This document shows positions 36,362 to 48,273 of a stretch of DNA of 64,000 bases, one piece after another. How positions within the stretch are numbered: position 1 is the first letter of the stretch; every line of letters starts with the position of its first letter. The stretch is from assembly GCF_030161595.1 (NCBI RefSeq), contig NZ_BSUM01000001.1, positions 1,302,001-1,366,000 of the forward strand, given 5' to 3'. The notes beneath the pieces were generated by a model. That model did not search any database, was not told the DNA's origin, and worked only from the letters and a program-made list of their open reading frames with translations. This stretch comes from Litorihabitans aurantiacus (GTDB lineage Bacteria > Actinomycetota > Actinomycetes > Actinomycetales > Beutenbergiaceae). Made by a program: the position numbers and the translations under genes.

Positions 36362-37683
36362 GCGCGGGCCCCGGTGGCATCGGCGTGCGGGACGGCGACG
36401 CCGTCGGCGATCGTGGCGCGCCCGCGCAGGAAGGTCCACCGCACCTGCCCGGGGAGCTCGCGGCCCGCGAACGGCGAGTTGCGGCTCGCGGTCTCCTGCA
36501 CGCGAGGGTCGACCGTGCGGCGGGCGGCCGGATCGATCAGCACGAGGTTCGCGGGCTCGCCGACGGCGATCGGTCGCCCGTGGTCGGTGACGCGACCGAT
36601 CCGCGCGGGGGTGTGCGAGAGCACGCGCGCGACATCGGCCCAGGTGAACGCACCGTCCTCGACCATGACCTGCTGCACGACGGACAGGCAGGTCTCCAGA
36701 CCGGTCATGCCGAACGCCGCGGCGGCCCACTCGCAGTCCTTGTCCTGCACGGCGTGCGGGGCGTGGTCGGTGGCCACGACGTCGATCGTCCCGTCCGCGA
36801 GTCCGGCGCGGACGGCCTCGACGTCCTCGGCGGTCCGCAGCGGCGGGTTCACCTTGTAGACGGGGTCGTAGGTGCGCGCCGTCTCGTCGGTCAGGAGCAG
36901 GTGGTGCGGCGTCGCCTCGGCCGTGACGGCGATCCCGCGGGCCTTGGCCCACCGGATGATCTCGACGCTCCCGGCGGTCGAGAGGTGCTGCACGTGCAGC
37001 CGGCCGCCGACGTGCTCGGCGAGCAGCACGTCGCGCGCGATGATCGCCTCCTCCGCCACGGCGGGCCAGCCGGTCAACCCGATCTCGGCCGACACGACGC
37101 CCTCGTGCATCTGGGCGTCCACCGTCAGGCGCGGCTCCTGGGCGTGCTGCGCGACGACGCCGTCGAACGCCCGGGTGTACTCCAGGGCGCGGCGCATGAG
37201 GACCGGGTCCCAGACGCACTTGCCGTCGTCGGAGAAGACCCGCACGGCGGCGGCCGAGGTAGCCATCGCTCCGAGCTCGGCCAGGCGCTCGCCCGCGAGC
37301 CCGACCGTCACGGCCCCGACGGGGCGGACGTCGGCCCATCCCGCGTCGCGGCCCAGGCGCCAGACCTGCTCCACGACCCCGGCGGTGTCGGCCACCGGCG
37401 CGGTGTTGGCCATGGCGTGCACGGCGGTGAACCCGCCGGCCGCGGCGGCCCGCGTGCCGGACTCGACCGTCTCCGTGTCCTCGCGGCCGGGCTCGCGCAG
37501 GTGGGTGTGGAGGTCGACCAGACCCGGGAGGGCGACGAGGCCGTCGGCGTCGACGCGCACGTCGCCCGAGCCCGCCTGCGCGGCGGCGTCGGCGCCCAGC
37601 GCGACGATCACGCCGTCGCGCACGAGGAGGTCGGTGCGCTCGCCGCCGAGCGGTGAGGCGGAACGGATGAGGTGACCGGACAT
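36358..37683 (-). CDS. pyrC: Dihydroorotase
   Basis: Closes carbamoyl aspartate to dihydroorotate. The 441-residue amidohydrolase (class I) shows the metal-binding [11 protein letters not shown], the region [17 protein letters not shown], and late [19 protein letters not shown] 37683 overlaps the pyrB stop by one base, in the continuous pyrR-B-C-carA-carB-pyrF arrangement. Confidence 0.96.
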   Translation of the reverse strand: MSGHLIRSASPLGGERTDLLVRDGVIVALGADAAAQAGSGDVRVDADGLVALPGLVDLHTHLREPGREDTETVESGTRAAAAGGFTAVHAMANTAPVADTAGVVEQVWRLGRDAGWADVRPVGAVTVGLAGERLAELGAMATSAAAVRVFSDDGKCVWDPVLMRRALEYTRAFDGVVAQHAQEPRLTVDAQMHEGVVSAEIGLTGWPAVAEEAIIARDVLLAEHVGGRLHVQHLSTAGSVEIIRWAKARGIAVTAEATPHHLLLTDETARTYDPVYKVNPPLRTAEDVEAVRAGLADGTIDVVATDHAPHAVQDKDCEWAAAAFGMTGLETCLSVVQQVMVEDGAFTWADVARVLSHTPARIGRVTDHGRPIAVGEPANLVLIDPAARRTVDPRVQETASRNSPFAGRELPGQVRWTFLRGRATIADGVAVPHADATGARA

Positions 37684-38644
37684 CAGGCAACTCCTTCGCC
37701 CGCGAGGTCACCCGCGAGCAGCGTGTACAGGACGGCCATGCGGACGGAGACGCCGTTCGCGACCTGCTCCACGACCGTGGAGCGGGGCGAGTCGGCGGCC
37801 TCGGCGGAGATCTCCAGACCGCGGTTCATGGGTCCGGGGTGCAGCACGAGGGCGTGCGGCGGGAGGCGGTCCACGCGCGCGGCGTCGAGGCCGTAGCGGC
37901 GCGCGTACTCGCGCTCGGAGGGGAAGAACCCGCTCGTCATGCGCTCGCGCTGCACGCGCAGCATCATGACGGCGTCGACCTCGCCCTGGACGTCGCCCAC
38001 CAGGGCCGCGTCGAGGTCGCTCGAGACCTCGCACCGCCAGGCGCCGACGCCGATCGGCAGCAGCGTGGGCGGCGCCACGAGCGTGACGCGCGCGCCGAGC
38101 GTGGCGAGCAGGTCGACGTTGCTGCGGGCGACGCGCGAGTGGAGCACGTCACCGACGACCACGACGTGCCGGCCCGCGAGGTCGCCCTCGCCGCCCGAGA
38201 GGTGGCGGCGCAGCGTGAACGCGTCCAGCAGCGCCTGCGTGGGGTGCTGGTGCATCCCGTCGCCCGCGTTCACCACGGGGGTGTCGATCCACCCCGCGTG
38301 GGCCAGCCGGTGCGGGGCGCCGGAGGCGGGGTGGCGCACCACGACGGCGTCGGCCCCGATCGCGCGCAGCGTCTGCGCGGTGTCCTTGAGCGACTCGCCC
38401 TTGGACACGCTCGAACCCTTGGCCGAGAAGTTGATGACGTCGGCCGAGAGCCGCTTGGCCGCGGCCTCGAACGAGATCCGGGTGCGCGTGGAGTCCTCGA
38501 AGAACAGGTTGACGATCGTCAGGCCGCGCAGCGCGGGCAGCTTCTTGATCGTGCGCGACTGGGTCTGCGCCATCGCCTCGGCGGTGTCGAGGAGGGCGAC
38601 GGCGTCGGCCCGCGACAGATCGGCGGTGCTGAGCAGGTGGCGCA

Positions 38645-38645
<1 letters not shown>
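37683..38645 (-). CDS. pyrB: Aspartate carbamoyltransferase catalytic subunit
   Basis: First committed step of pyrimidine synthesis: carbamoyl phosphate plus aspartate. The 320-residue enzyme shows [15 protein letters not shown] (carbamoyl-phosphate loop), [12 protein letters not shown] (mobile 80s loop) and [14 protein letters not shown]. No pyrI regulatory subunit is present. ATG 38645 overlaps the pyrR stop by one base. Confidence 0.97.
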
Positions 38646-39767
<1,122 letters not shown>

Positions 39768-39791
39768 GGGTGCGGGTGTCCGAGCCGGTGC

Positions 39792-40349
39792 TCAGGCGCG
39801 GCCGAGGTAGGCACCCGTGCGGGTGTCGACCTTGACCTTGGTGCCGATCTCGACGAACAGCGGCACCTGGATCTCCGTGCCCGTGTCGATGGTGGCGGAC
39901 TTGGTGCCCGCGTTCGAGCGGTCGCCCTGGAGGCCCGGCTCGGTGTAGGTGACCTCGAACACGATCGAGGCGGGCAGCTCGACGTAGAGCGGGTTGCCCT
40001 CGTGCAGCGCGACGATGACCTCGGTGTTCTCCAGGAGGAAGCGCGCAGCCTCGCCGACGGTGGCCTCGGTCACGAAGATCTGCTCGTAGTCGCTCGAGTC
40101 CATGAACACGAAGGACTCGCCGTCCTTGTACAGGTACTGCATGTCGCGCTTGTCGACGTTGGCCGTCTCGACCTTGAGGCCCGCGTTGAACGTCTTGTCC
40201 ACGACCTTGCCGGACAGGACGTGCTTGAGCTTGGTGCGCACGAAGGCCGGGCCCTTGCCGGGCTTGACGTGCTGGAACTCCACGACGCTCCAGAGCTGGT
40301 TCTCGAGGTTGAGAACCATGCCGTTCTTCAGGTCGTTCGTGCTGGCCAC
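39792..40349 (-). CDS. efp: Elongation factor P
   Basis: Ribosome-binding factor that relieves stalling at polyproline. The 185-residue protein has three beta-barrel domains; the tip loop is [18 protein letters not shown], with a lysine at the usual modification position. Family end motif [11 protein letters not shown] is present. ATG 40349 lies in the 201-bp gap shared with the divergent kinase gene. Confidence 0.96.
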   Translation of the reverse strand: MASTNDLKNGMVLNLENQLWSVVEFQHVKPGKGPAFVRTKLKHVLSGKVVDKTFNAGLKVETANVDKRDMQYLYKDGESFVFMDSSDYEQIFVTEATVGEAARFLLENTEVIVALHEGNPLYVELPASIVFEVTYTEPGLQGDRSNAGTKSATIDTGTEIQVPLFVEIGTKVKVDTRTGAYLGRA

Positions 40350-40537
40350 AGCGCATCCTCCGGATCGTGGGGCGCGGGCCCCGGTTCAGGTCTGGTCCCG
40401 ACGGCGGCCGCGGCGACCGGGCACGAGGCGTGCGCGGGCGGGCCGGCGGTGTCGGGCGTGCCGCCGACACTTTACGGCATCGCGTCGTGTCGGGGACCTC
40501 ACAGCACTCCCTGCGCGGCGCCCGGCGCGGGCCGACC

Positions 40538-40543
40538 TACGGT
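40538..40543 (+). promoter_or_regulatory. Candidate -10 element of the histidine kinase gene, leaderless spacing
   Basis: TACGGT ends exactly 7 nt before GTG 40551, and no ribosome-binding site is visible. This supports 40551 over the in-frame GTG at 40542. Confidence 0.4.
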
Positions 40544-40550
40544 GACGAGT

Positions 40551-42290
40551 GTGACGTCATCGCCGACCGCCCCGTCGTCCCGACCGACCGCCGGGGGCGC
40601 GGCTCGCCCCGTGCGCCGACGGGCGCTCCTGCTCCACCAGCTGCCCTTCGTCCTCGCCCTGGTGGTCGTGGTGGGCGTGGGGGCCGGGCTCCGCGCCGGC
40701 GGGTCCTCGGTGCACCCGGGCGTCGTCGGCCTCGTCGTCGTGCTGGCCCTCGCGTCCGTCGCGGTCACCGCCACCGTGCGCCGTCCCACGGGGGCGGGCG
40801 CGGTCGCGAGCGTCGTGACCCTGCAGGTGGCGACCGTCGCCGTCGTCGACGTGGCCCTGGTCCCTCCGGGGCCGCTCGCGTCCGGCCTGGTCCTGCTGCC
40901 CGCACTCGTGCTCGCCCACACCGCGGGCGGTCGCCTCGGTCCGTTCCTCCTCGCCGTCGCCCTCCCGCCGGCCCTGACGATCGGCAGCGCGGTGGTGGCG
41001 GGCGCACCCGCCGACGCCCTGGTGGGCGCGCTGCTGACCGACACCGCGGCCGTCACCGTGATCACGATGACCTTCCTGCGAACCCGGGGAGCACGCCACG
41101 GCCGGGCCGACGAGGCCGCGGAGCCGCCACCACAGCTCGTCGCCGACGCGATCGAGTCGGGGCTCACGGTCTACGACGCCGACGGCGGTGTCTCCGTGCG
41201 CAACCGCGCGATGGCGCGGCTCGCCGAGCGCTCGGGGTACGACTTCGAGCGACCCGGCGCCCAGCACATGTACCGCTCCGACCGCCGCACGCCCGTCGTC
41301 CCGGGTGCGCAGCCGGTGGAGCGGATGATGCGCGGCGAGGCCGTCGAGGGCGAGCTGTACTTCCTCGGCCCGCCCGGGGACCAGCGCGCCGTGGAGTTCA
41401 CGGGCACCCGCCTCGTGGACGCCGCCGGCCCCGCGGGATGGGTGATGGCGGCGCACGACGTCACGGACCTCGCGAACGCGGTGACCACGCGGGAGGAGAT
41501 GCTGCTGACCTTCACGCACGAGCTGCGCACCCCGCTGACCTCGATCATCGGATTCGCGGAGATGCTCCAGGACACCGCGGACCTGGAGGCGCTCGGGCTC
41601 GCCCGGCCGGTCGAGGTCATCCACCGCAACGCCACGCACCTGAGCACGCTGGTGCAGCACCTCCTGCAGGCCGGGGTCGAGGCGCACGCGCGGCTGTGCC
41701 CGGAACCCGGGGACGTCCTGGACGTCGCCCGCCAGACCGTCGCCTCGTTCGGACCCAAGGCCGCCGGCCGTGAGGTCGCGCTCGTGCTGGAGTCCGTGCA
41801 CGACCACGTCGCCGGGACGTTCGACCCGCTCCGGCTGCGGCAGGCGCTCGAGAACCTCGTCTCGAACGCCCTCAAGTACACCCCCGCGGGCGGGCGCGCC
41901 CGCGTGGTCGTGACCGCCTCGGGCGAGGACGTGCGGATCGACGTCGTGGACGACGGACCCGGCATCGACCCGCAGGACCTCCCCCAGCTGTTCCAGCGCG
42001 GCTTCCGGTCGGTCTCCGCGCGGCGCACGGCGACCCCCGGCATGGGTCTCGGGCTCGCGATCGCCCGCGACGTCGCGCGGGCGCACGGCGGGGACGTGAC
42101 CGTCGCCGAGCGCACGGGTCCGGGTGCGGCCTTCACCCTGCGGATCCCGCGCACCGCGGTGACCCACCCCGGTGGCGCCCCCGGCACCGGCCCGGCGACT
42201 GCTCCGGCCCCGGACCAGGACCAGGGCCCGACCAGGAGCCCGACCCCGGGCCCGTCCCCGTCGGCTAGCCGGGCGCGCGCCGGGAGCTGA
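40551..42290 (+). CDS. Orphan sensor histidine kinase with PAS domain
   Basis: The 579-residue protein has about five or six membrane helices in the first 190 residues, a PAS domain (about 205-305), then HisKA and ATPase domains: H-box FTHELRTPLTSIIGFAEML, N-box ALENLVSNALKYTP, G1 DVVDDGPGID, F LFQRGF, and G2 GMGLGLAIARD. The C-terminal tail is Pro/Ala-rich. No response regulator gene is adjacent. GTG 40551 is supported by a leaderless-type promoter. Its 3' end overlaps the convergent CoA-binding gene by 26 bp. The signal is unknown. Confidence 0.87.
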   Translation: MTSSPTAPSSRPTAGGAARPVRRRALLLHQLPFVLALVVVVGVGAGLRAGGSSVHPGVVGLVVVLALASVAVTATVRRPTGAGAVASVVTLQVATVAVVDVALVPPGPLASGLVLLPALVLAHTAGGRLGPFLLAVALPPALTIGSAVVAGAPADALVGALLTDTAAVTVITMTFLRTRGARHGRADEAAEPPPQLVADAIESGLTVYDADGGVSVRNRAMARLAERSGYDFERPGAQHMYRSDRRTPVVPGAQPVERMMRGEAVEGELYFLGPPGDQRAVEFTGTRLVDAAGPAGWVMAAHDVTDLANAVTTREEMLLTFTHELRTPLTSIIGFAEMLQDTADLEALGLARPVEVIHRNATHLSTLVQHLLQAGVEAHARLCPEPGDVLDVARQTVASFGPKAAGREVALVLESVHDHVAGTFDPLRLRQALENLVSNALKYTPAGGRARVVVTASGEDVRIDVVDDGPGIDPQDLPQLFQRGFRSVSARRTATPGMGLGLAIARDVARAHGGDVTVAERTGPGAAFTLRIPRTAVTHPGGAPGTGPATAPAPDQDQGPTRSPTPGPSPSASRARAGS

Positions 42291-42756
42291 TCACGCCGGT
42301 GTCGAAGCCGGCCAGGTGCAGCCCGCCGTGGAAGCGCGCGTGCTCGATCTTCAGGCAGCGGTCCATCACGACGTCGAGCCCCGCCTCCTGACCGCGGCGC
42401 GCGACGTCCTCGTGCCACGAGCCGAGCTGCAGCCACAGGGCCTTCGCCCCGACCTCGAGCGTCTCCTCCAGCACCCCCGGGAGGTCGTCGTGGCGCCGGA
42501 AGACGTCGACGAGGTCCGGCACGACCGGGAGGTCGGCGAGCGAGGGGTAGACAGGGTGGCCGAGGATCTCGGACGCGCGCGGGTTGACGAAGTAGACGTC
42601 GTAGGGCGAGCTCGACAGGAGGTACGTCGCCACGAAGAAGCTCGCGCGCGCGGTGTTGGCCGAGGCACCCACGATCGCGACGGACCGCGTGCGGCGCAGC
42701 AGCGCGAGCCGCTCCGGGGCGCTCGGGCCGATCCAGGTGCGCGTGGCGGCGGTCAT
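42265..42756 (-). CDS. CoA-binding domain protein (YccU-like)
   Basis: This 163-residue single-domain Rossmann protein of the CoA_binding_2 family shows SVAIVGASANTARASFFVATYL (nucleotide loop), YFVNPRASEILGHPVYPSL and ALWLQLGSWHEDVA. The biochemical role is unknown. ATG 42756 has GGAGGTG upstream and overlaps the metY stop (ATGA). It is the last gene of the sulfur operon; such genes often accompany metY in actinobacteria. Confidence 0.85.
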   Translation of the reverse strand: MTAATRTWIGPSAPERLALLRRTRSVAIVGASANTARASFFVATYLLSSSPYDVYFVNPRASEILGHPVYPSLADLPVVPDLVDVFRRHDDLPGVLEETLEVGAKALWLQLGSWHEDVARRGQEAGLDVVMDRCLKIEHARFHGGLHLAGFDTGVISSRRAPG

Positions 42757-44099
42757 GCGGACACCTCCGCCGGGCTCGACGGCGACGTCGTCTCGTCGAC
42801 GGCGGTCGCCGCCGTGAGCGCCTGGTCGAGGTCCCACAGGATGTCCTCGACGTCCTCCAGACCGACGCTGATGCGCACGAGGTCCTCCGTGATGCCGCCC
42901 GCGGCGAGCTGCTCGGCCGAGAGCTGCGCGTGCGTCGTCGAGGCGGGGTGGATGACGAGCGTGCGGGAGTCCCCCACGTTGGCGAGGTGGCTCGCGAGCT
43001 GCAGCGCCTCGATGAAGCGCCGTCCTGCGGTGCGGCCGTCGACGTCGTCCGTCGCAGCCACGCCGAAGGCGAAGACCGCCCCCGGCCCCTGCGGCAGGTA
43101 GCGCTGCGCCCGGTCGTGGTGGACGTGGCCGGGGAGTCCGGCCCAGTTCACGTACGTGACGCGCGGGTCCGCCTCGAGCCACTCCGCCACGGCGCGGGCG
43201 TTCGCCAGGTGCGCGTCCAGGCGCTGCGGCAGCGTCTCCACGCCCTGCAGCAGCGTGAAGGCCGACTGCGGCGAGAGCGAGGGGCCGATGTCGCGCAGCT
43301 GCTCCGAGCGCAGCTTGGTCAGAAAGCCGTACTCGCCGAAGTTGCCCCACCACTGCACGCCGCCGTAGGAGGCCACGGGCTCGGTCATCTGCGGGAACTT
43401 CCCGTTGCCCCAGTTGAACCGCCCGCTCTCCACCACGACGCCGCCCAGCGTGGTGCCGTGCCCGCCGAGGAACTTCGTGGCCGAGTGGATGACGATGTCG
43501 GCGCCGTGCTCGATCGGGCGCACGAGGTAGGGCGTGGTGAGCGTGGAGTCGACCACGAGCGGGATCCCCGCGGCGTGCGCGACCTCCGCGAGGCCGGCCA
43601 GGTCGGCGATCTCGCCGGACGGGTTGGCCACGACCTCGGTGTAGAGCACCTTGGTCTCCGGCCGGATCGCCGCGGCGTAGTTGGCCGGGTCGGTGCCGGC
43701 CACGAACGTGGTCTCGACGCCGAACCGGCGCAGCGTCACGTCCAGCTGCGTGACCGTGCCGCCGTAGAGCTGGGCGGAGGCGACCACGTGGTCCCCGGCG
43801 CCCACGAGCGCGGCGAACGTGATGAACTCCGCGGACATGCCGGACGCCGTCGCGACCGCCCCGATACCGCCCTCGAGCGAGGCGATGCGCTCCTCGAACG
43901 CCGCCACGGTGGGGTTGCCGAGGCGCGAGTAGATGTTGCCGTACTTCTGCAGCGCGAACAGGTTCGCGGCGTCGTCGGTGCCGGAGAAGACGAAGGACGT
44001 CGTCTGGTAGATCGGGACGGCGCGGGCACCGGTGGCGGAGTCGGGGACTCCCCCGGCGTGCAGCGCCCGCGTGCGGAAGCCCCAGGGGCGGTCGGTCAT
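42753..44099 (-). CDS. metY: O-acetylhomoserine sulfhydrylase
   Basis: PLP enzyme that makes homocysteine from O-acetylhomoserine and sulfide, releasing acetate. The 448-residue protein has ALHAGGVPDSATGARAVPIYQTT truncated here to its key ends, the TSFVF block, IYSRLGNPT, and the PLP lysine in DIVIHSATKFLGGHG, all typical of the sulfhydrylase branch rather than cystathionine synthases. ATG 44099 overlaps the acs stop (ATGA), coupling it to an enzyme that can reuse the acetate. Confidence 0.92.
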   Translation of the reverse strand: MTDRPWGFRTRALHAGGVPDSATGARAVPIYQTTSFVFSGTDDAANLFALQKYGNIYSRLGNPTVAAFEERIASLEGGIGAVATASGMSAEFITFAALVGAGDHVVASAQLYGGTVTQLDVTLRRFGVETTFVAGTDPANYAAAIRPETKVLYTEVVANPSGEIADLAGLAEVAHAAGIPLVVDSTLTTPYLVRPIEHGADIVIHSATKFLGGHGTTLGGVVVESGRFNWGNGKFPQMTEPVASYGGVQWWGNFGEYGFLTKLRSEQLRDIGPSLSPQSAFTLLQGVETLPQRLDAHLANARAVAEWLEADPRVTYVNWAGLPGHVHHDRAQRYLPQGPGAVFAFGVAATDDVDGRTAGRRFIEALQLASHLANVGDSRTLVIHPASTTHAQLSAEQLAAGGITEDLVRISVGLEDVEDILWDLDQALTAATAVDETTSPSSPAEVSA

Positions 44100-46224
44100 C
44101 GGGATGGCTCCTTCGTCGCCTCGGTCGGACGGGCCGGTGCGCCCGGCGCCGGCTGCGGCACGGGGACGCTCGCGTCGCCGTGCAGCAGGTGGTGGATCTG
44201 GTCGAGCACGTGCGCGTTCTGCAGCGACGTCGCGTCCCCCAGTGTCTCGCGGTCGTGCACCTGGGCGAGCAGCCGCCGCATGATCTTGCCCGACCGCGTG
44301 CGCGGCAGGTCGGGGACGAGGACGACGCGGCGCGGCTTCGCGACGGGACCGATCGCCGTCGCGACGTGCGCCCGCAGCTCCTCCTGCGCGGCGGCCGACG
44401 CGGCGCGCCAGCCCGCCGTGTCGGCGGGGTCTGCCGGCGGTCGCGACGGGATGACGAACGCCGTGATCGCCTGCCCGGTCACGGGGTCGGCCACGCCGGC
44501 CACCCCCGCCTCGCCCACGGCCGGGTGCGCCACCAGCGCCGACTCGACCTCGATGGTCGAGAGCCGGTGGCCGGAGACGTTGACGACGTCGTCGAGCCGC
44601 CCCAGCAGCCAGACGTCGCCGTCGGCGTCGGCGGTCGCGCCGTCGCCCGCGAGGAAGTACCCCTGGCCGTCCTCGCCTGCACCGGCGTACGCGCGCCAGT
44701 AGGAGTCGAGGTAGCGCTGCGGATCGCCCCACACGGTCCGCGCCATCCCGGGCCAGGGGCGGTCGACGACGAGGCGGCCGCCCGCGCCGCGGGCCACCTC
44801 CTTGCCCTCGGGGTCCACGACCTTGACCGAGATGCCCGGCGTGGCCCGCGTGGCCGACCCGGGCTTGAGCGTGCTGGACCCCGGGAGCGGTGCGATCATC
44901 GCCGCACCGGTCTCCGACTGCCACCACGTGTCCACCACGGGGGCGCTCCCGGCGCCGATCTGCTCGCGGAACCAGACCCAGGCCTCGGGGTTGATCGCCT
45001 CGCCGACCGTGCCGAGGAGGCGGATGCTGGACAGGTCGTGCTCGGGCGGCACGCCGTCCGGGAACCACGTCATCAGCGTGCGGATCAGCGTGGGCGCCGT
45101 GTAGTAGGTCGTGACGCCGTAGCGCTCGATGATCTCGAGGTGCCGGGTGCGCCGCGGGGTGTCGGGCGTGCCCTCGTAGATCACCTGGGTGAGCCCGTTC
45201 GCGAGCGGACCGTAGATCTCGTACGTGTGCGCCGTGACCCAGGCGAGGTCGGCGGTGCACCAGTGCACGTCGTCGGGCTTCGCGTCGAAGTGCGCCCAGT
45301 GCGTCCACGCCGCCTGCGTGAGGTATCCGCCACTGGTGTGCAGCAGTCCCTTCGGCCGCCCCGTGGTGCCGGAGGTGTAGATGATGAACAGCGGTGTCTC
45401 GGAGTCGAACGACTCCGCCTCGTGGACGGGGTCGGCGGTGTCCACGACGTCGTGCCACCACACGTCCCGGCCGGGGGTCCACGGCACGTCCTGCCCGGTG
45501 CGCCGCACCACGAGCACGTGCTCGACGTGGTCCAGCCCCGCGACGGCGTCGTCGGCGGTCGACTTGACCTCGACGGCGGCGCCGCGGCGGAACTGGCCGT
45601 CGCTCGTGACGAGCACCTTGGCACCGGTGTCCTCGACACGGAACCGCACGGCCTCGGCGGAGAACCCGCCGAACACGAGCGAGTGGATCGCGCCGATGCG
45701 CGCGATCGCCAGGGTCACCACGATCGTCTCCACGATCACCGGGAGGTAGACGACGACGCGGTCGCCCTTCCCGACGCCCAGCGCGGTCAGCGCGTGCGCG
45801 GCGCGCGAGACCTCCCGCTGCAGCTGTGCGTAGGTGAGCGAGCGGGCCTCGCCGCGCTCCCCCTCGGCGTGGATCGCGACCTTGTCGCCGCGGCCCTCCT
45901 GCACGTGCCGGTCCACGCAGTTGACCGCGACGTTGAGCCGGCCGCCGACGAACCAGCGCGCCTCGGGGACGGTCAGCTCGCCGTCGGCCCCGCCCTCGAC
46001 CGGGACGGCCGGGGACCAGGTGTGGGCGGTGTGCCACGGGGTGTCCCAGCGCAGCCGGTGGGCCGCGCGCTCCCAGAACGCGACCGGGTCGCGCTCCCCT
46101 CGGCGAGCAGCCGCGCGTGCTCGGCGGCGTCGACGTTGGCGCTCGCGGCGAAGGCGGCGGGAGCCGGGTAGGTGCGGTACTCGGTCTGGAGGGCGGAGAT
46201 GGCGGACTGCGGCACGTCGGTCAC
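44096..46224 (-). pseudogene. acs: Acetyl-CoA synthetase (one frame break near the N-terminus)
   Basis: AMP-forming enzyme that activates acetate to acetyl-CoA. About 709 residues after repair, slightly long owing to a C-terminal tail of about 60. Motifs: FIIYTSGTTGRPKGLLH, TWWQSETGAAMIAP, VSGHRLSTIEVESAL and the catalytic, acetylation-prone lysine in RTRSGKIMRRLL. The break is at CCCC 46096-46099: one added base joins ARLLAEG to ERDPVAFWERAAHRLRW. GTG 46224 overlaps the permease stop. Every catalytic motif is intact, so sequence error is the likelier cause. Confidence 0.85.
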
Positions 46225-47140
46225 GACCACCGCCGCAGCAGGTGCTTCTCGGCGAGCCCGACGAGCGCGTTGGTCAGACCCCCGAGCAGCGCGAGCAGCA
46301 CGATCGAGAGGATCATCCGGTCCACGCGGCCGTTCTGGCCCGAGTCGACCAGCAGGAACCCCAGGCCCATCGAGGAGTTCAGCAGCTCCGCCGCCACGAG
46401 GAACAGCCACGACTGGGCCAGCGCCAGCCGCAGGCCCGAGACGACCGAGGGGACGACGGCGGGCAGCTGGACGCGTGCCAGCAGCCGCGGCCCGGTCAGC
46501 CCGTAGGCGCGGCCGGCCTCGACCAGGTGCGGGTCCACGTGGCGCAGCGCGCCCGCGACCGTCGTGTACACGGGGAAGAACGCCCCGATCGCGATGAGAA
46601 TGATCTTGCTGTCCTCGTTGATGCCCACCCACAGCACGAGCAGCGGGACCCAGGCGAGCGACGGAACGGCGCGCAGACCGTCGAAGGAGGGCGCGAGCAG
46701 CCCCCGCACGCGCGGCGAGAGCCCGACGACGGCGCCGAGCACCAGGCCGACCACGGCGCCGATCACGAAGCCGATGATCACGCGCTGGGTCGAGATCGCC
46801 ACGTACTGCCCCAGCAGACCGCGCTGCGCGAGGTCGACGGCGGCGGTCCAGACCGAGGCCGGGGACGGCAGGCGGTAGGCCGGGACGCGGCCGGTCTCGG
46901 TGACGAAGGTCCACGCCGCGAGCACGAGGAGCGGGAGGATCGCGCCGACGGCGACCCGGCGCCAGCGGGACCCGCCGCCCCCGCCGCCGCGGAGGCGTCA
47001 GCCACTCCGCGGCGGCCGTTCGGACCGCGGCGGCCACCCCGGCCGCTGCTCACCGGTCCCGAGGCGGTGTCGTGCGGCGCGCCGTCGCCGGCGGTCGCGT
47101 GCGCTGCCTCCGGGGGTGCCCCGGTGCTGGTCGCGGTCAA
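46221..47140 (-). pseudogene. ABC-importer permease, SsuC/TauC type (frame break)
   Basis: Inner-membrane permease of about 306 residues after repair, with about six helices and the EAA loop EAGRAYGLTGPRLLARVQLP. The class imports sulfonates, taurine, nitrate or similar. The start is a TTG at 47140 with GAGGAG 5 nt upstream; the first 50 residues are low-complexity Ala/Gly/Pro. The frame breaks at CCCCC 46978-46982, just before the first helix (RRVAVGAILPLLVLAAWTF). It stands between the binding-protein gene and acs; its stop overlaps the acs start. Confidence 0.8.
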
Positions 47141-47193
47141 GACGGCTCCTCGTGGATCGGTCGGTGCTGCGGAGGTGGCGGGCGGGCCCGACG

Positions 47194-48273
47194 TCAGTCG
47201 GCGATCGTGGCGGGGTCGGCCGCCTCGGCGTAGGTCGGCTCGAGCAGCTCCGCCAGCGCCGCGTCGATCTGGCTCTGGTCGGCGACGTCGCCGCCGTCGA
47301 CGAAGAACGGGCCGACCACCTCGAGCACGGTGCGCTGCGCCTCGCCCGGAACGGGGTCGATGTCGACGGCGGTGCGCTCGGTGAGGACCTTCTCCGCGAT
47401 CGCCCCGTCGATGCCGGCGGCCTCGGCGAGGATCGCGACGGCCTCGTCCGGGTTCGCCGCGACCCACTCGCGGGCCTTCGCGTAGGCGTCCACGACGACC
47501 TGGGCGAGGTCGGGGCTCTCGCTCAGGAAGCTCTCGGTGGCGTTCAGCAGGCCGTAGGTGTTGAAGTCGACGTTGCGGTACAGCAGCGTCGAGCCCGCCT
47601 CGATCTCGCTGGTGGCCATGAGGGGGTCGAGGCCGGCCCACGCGTCGACGGCGCCGCTCTCGAGCGCGGCCTTCCCGTCAGCGTGCTGGAGGTTCTGGAC
47701 CTCGACGTCCTCCAGGCCGAGCCCGGCCTCGTCGAGCGCCTGCAGCAGGAAGAAGTACGGGTCGGTGCCCTTGGTCGCGGCGACGGAGGTCCCGGCGAGG
47801 TCGGCGACCGACGTGATCGCGGAGCCCTCGGGCACGACGATGGCGGCCCACTCCGGCTGCGAGTAGACGTAGATCGAGTGGATGGGCGACCCGTTCGACC
47901 GCGCGAGCAGAGCCGCCGAGCCCGCTGTCGAGCCAACGTCGACGACGCCCGCGCGCAGCGCCTCGTTAGCCTTGTTCGACCCCGCCGACTGCACCCAGGT
48001 GACCTCGACGTCGTCGCCGAGCGTCGCCTCGAGCCACCCCTGGTCCTTGATGACCAGGCTGAGCGGGTTGTACGTCGCGAAGTCGATCGCGAGCGTGTCG
48101 TCGCTCCAGCCGTCGGTCTCGCCTGTCGCGGCCCCACCGGGGTCGGCGGCGCCGCCCTCCCCGGCGACGCAGCCGGTCAGGGCGAGAGCCGCGGCGAGAC
48201 CGGCCGCCGACAGGGCGAGCACGGGCTGGGTGCGCACGGCGGCGGTCGCTGCGCGCCAGGGGCGGATCGTCAT
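47194..48273 (-). CDS. ABC-importer substrate-binding lipoprotein, SsuA/TauA type
   Basis: This 359-residue secreted lipoprotein has a signal peptide ending in lipobox LTGC (about residue 35), then a periplasmic-binding-protein type II fold of the nitrate/sulfonate/taurine family: NPLSLVIKDQGWLEATLG, VVDVGSTAGSAALLA, and SVAATKGTDPYFFLLQALD. Sulfonate specificity is inferred from the linked metY; it is not proven by sequence. ATG 48273 overlaps the ATPase stop (ATGA). Confidence 0.87.
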   Translation of the reverse strand: MTIRPWRAATAAVRTQPVLALSAAGLAAALALTGCVAGEGGAADPGGAATGETDGWSDDTLAIDFATYNPLSLVIKDQGWLEATLGDDVEVTWVQSAGSNKANEALRAGVVDVGSTAGSAALLARSNGSPIHSIYVYSQPEWAAIVVPEGSAITSVADLAGTSVAATKGTDPYFFLLQALDEAGLGLEDVEVQNLQHADGKAALESGAVDAWAGLDPLMATSEIEAGSTLLYRNVDFNTYGLLNATESFLSESPDLAQVVVDAYAKAREWVAANPDEAVAILAEAAGIDGAIAEKVLTERTAVDIDPVPGEAQRTVLEVVGPFFVDGGDVADQSQIDAALAELLEPTYAEAADPATIAD

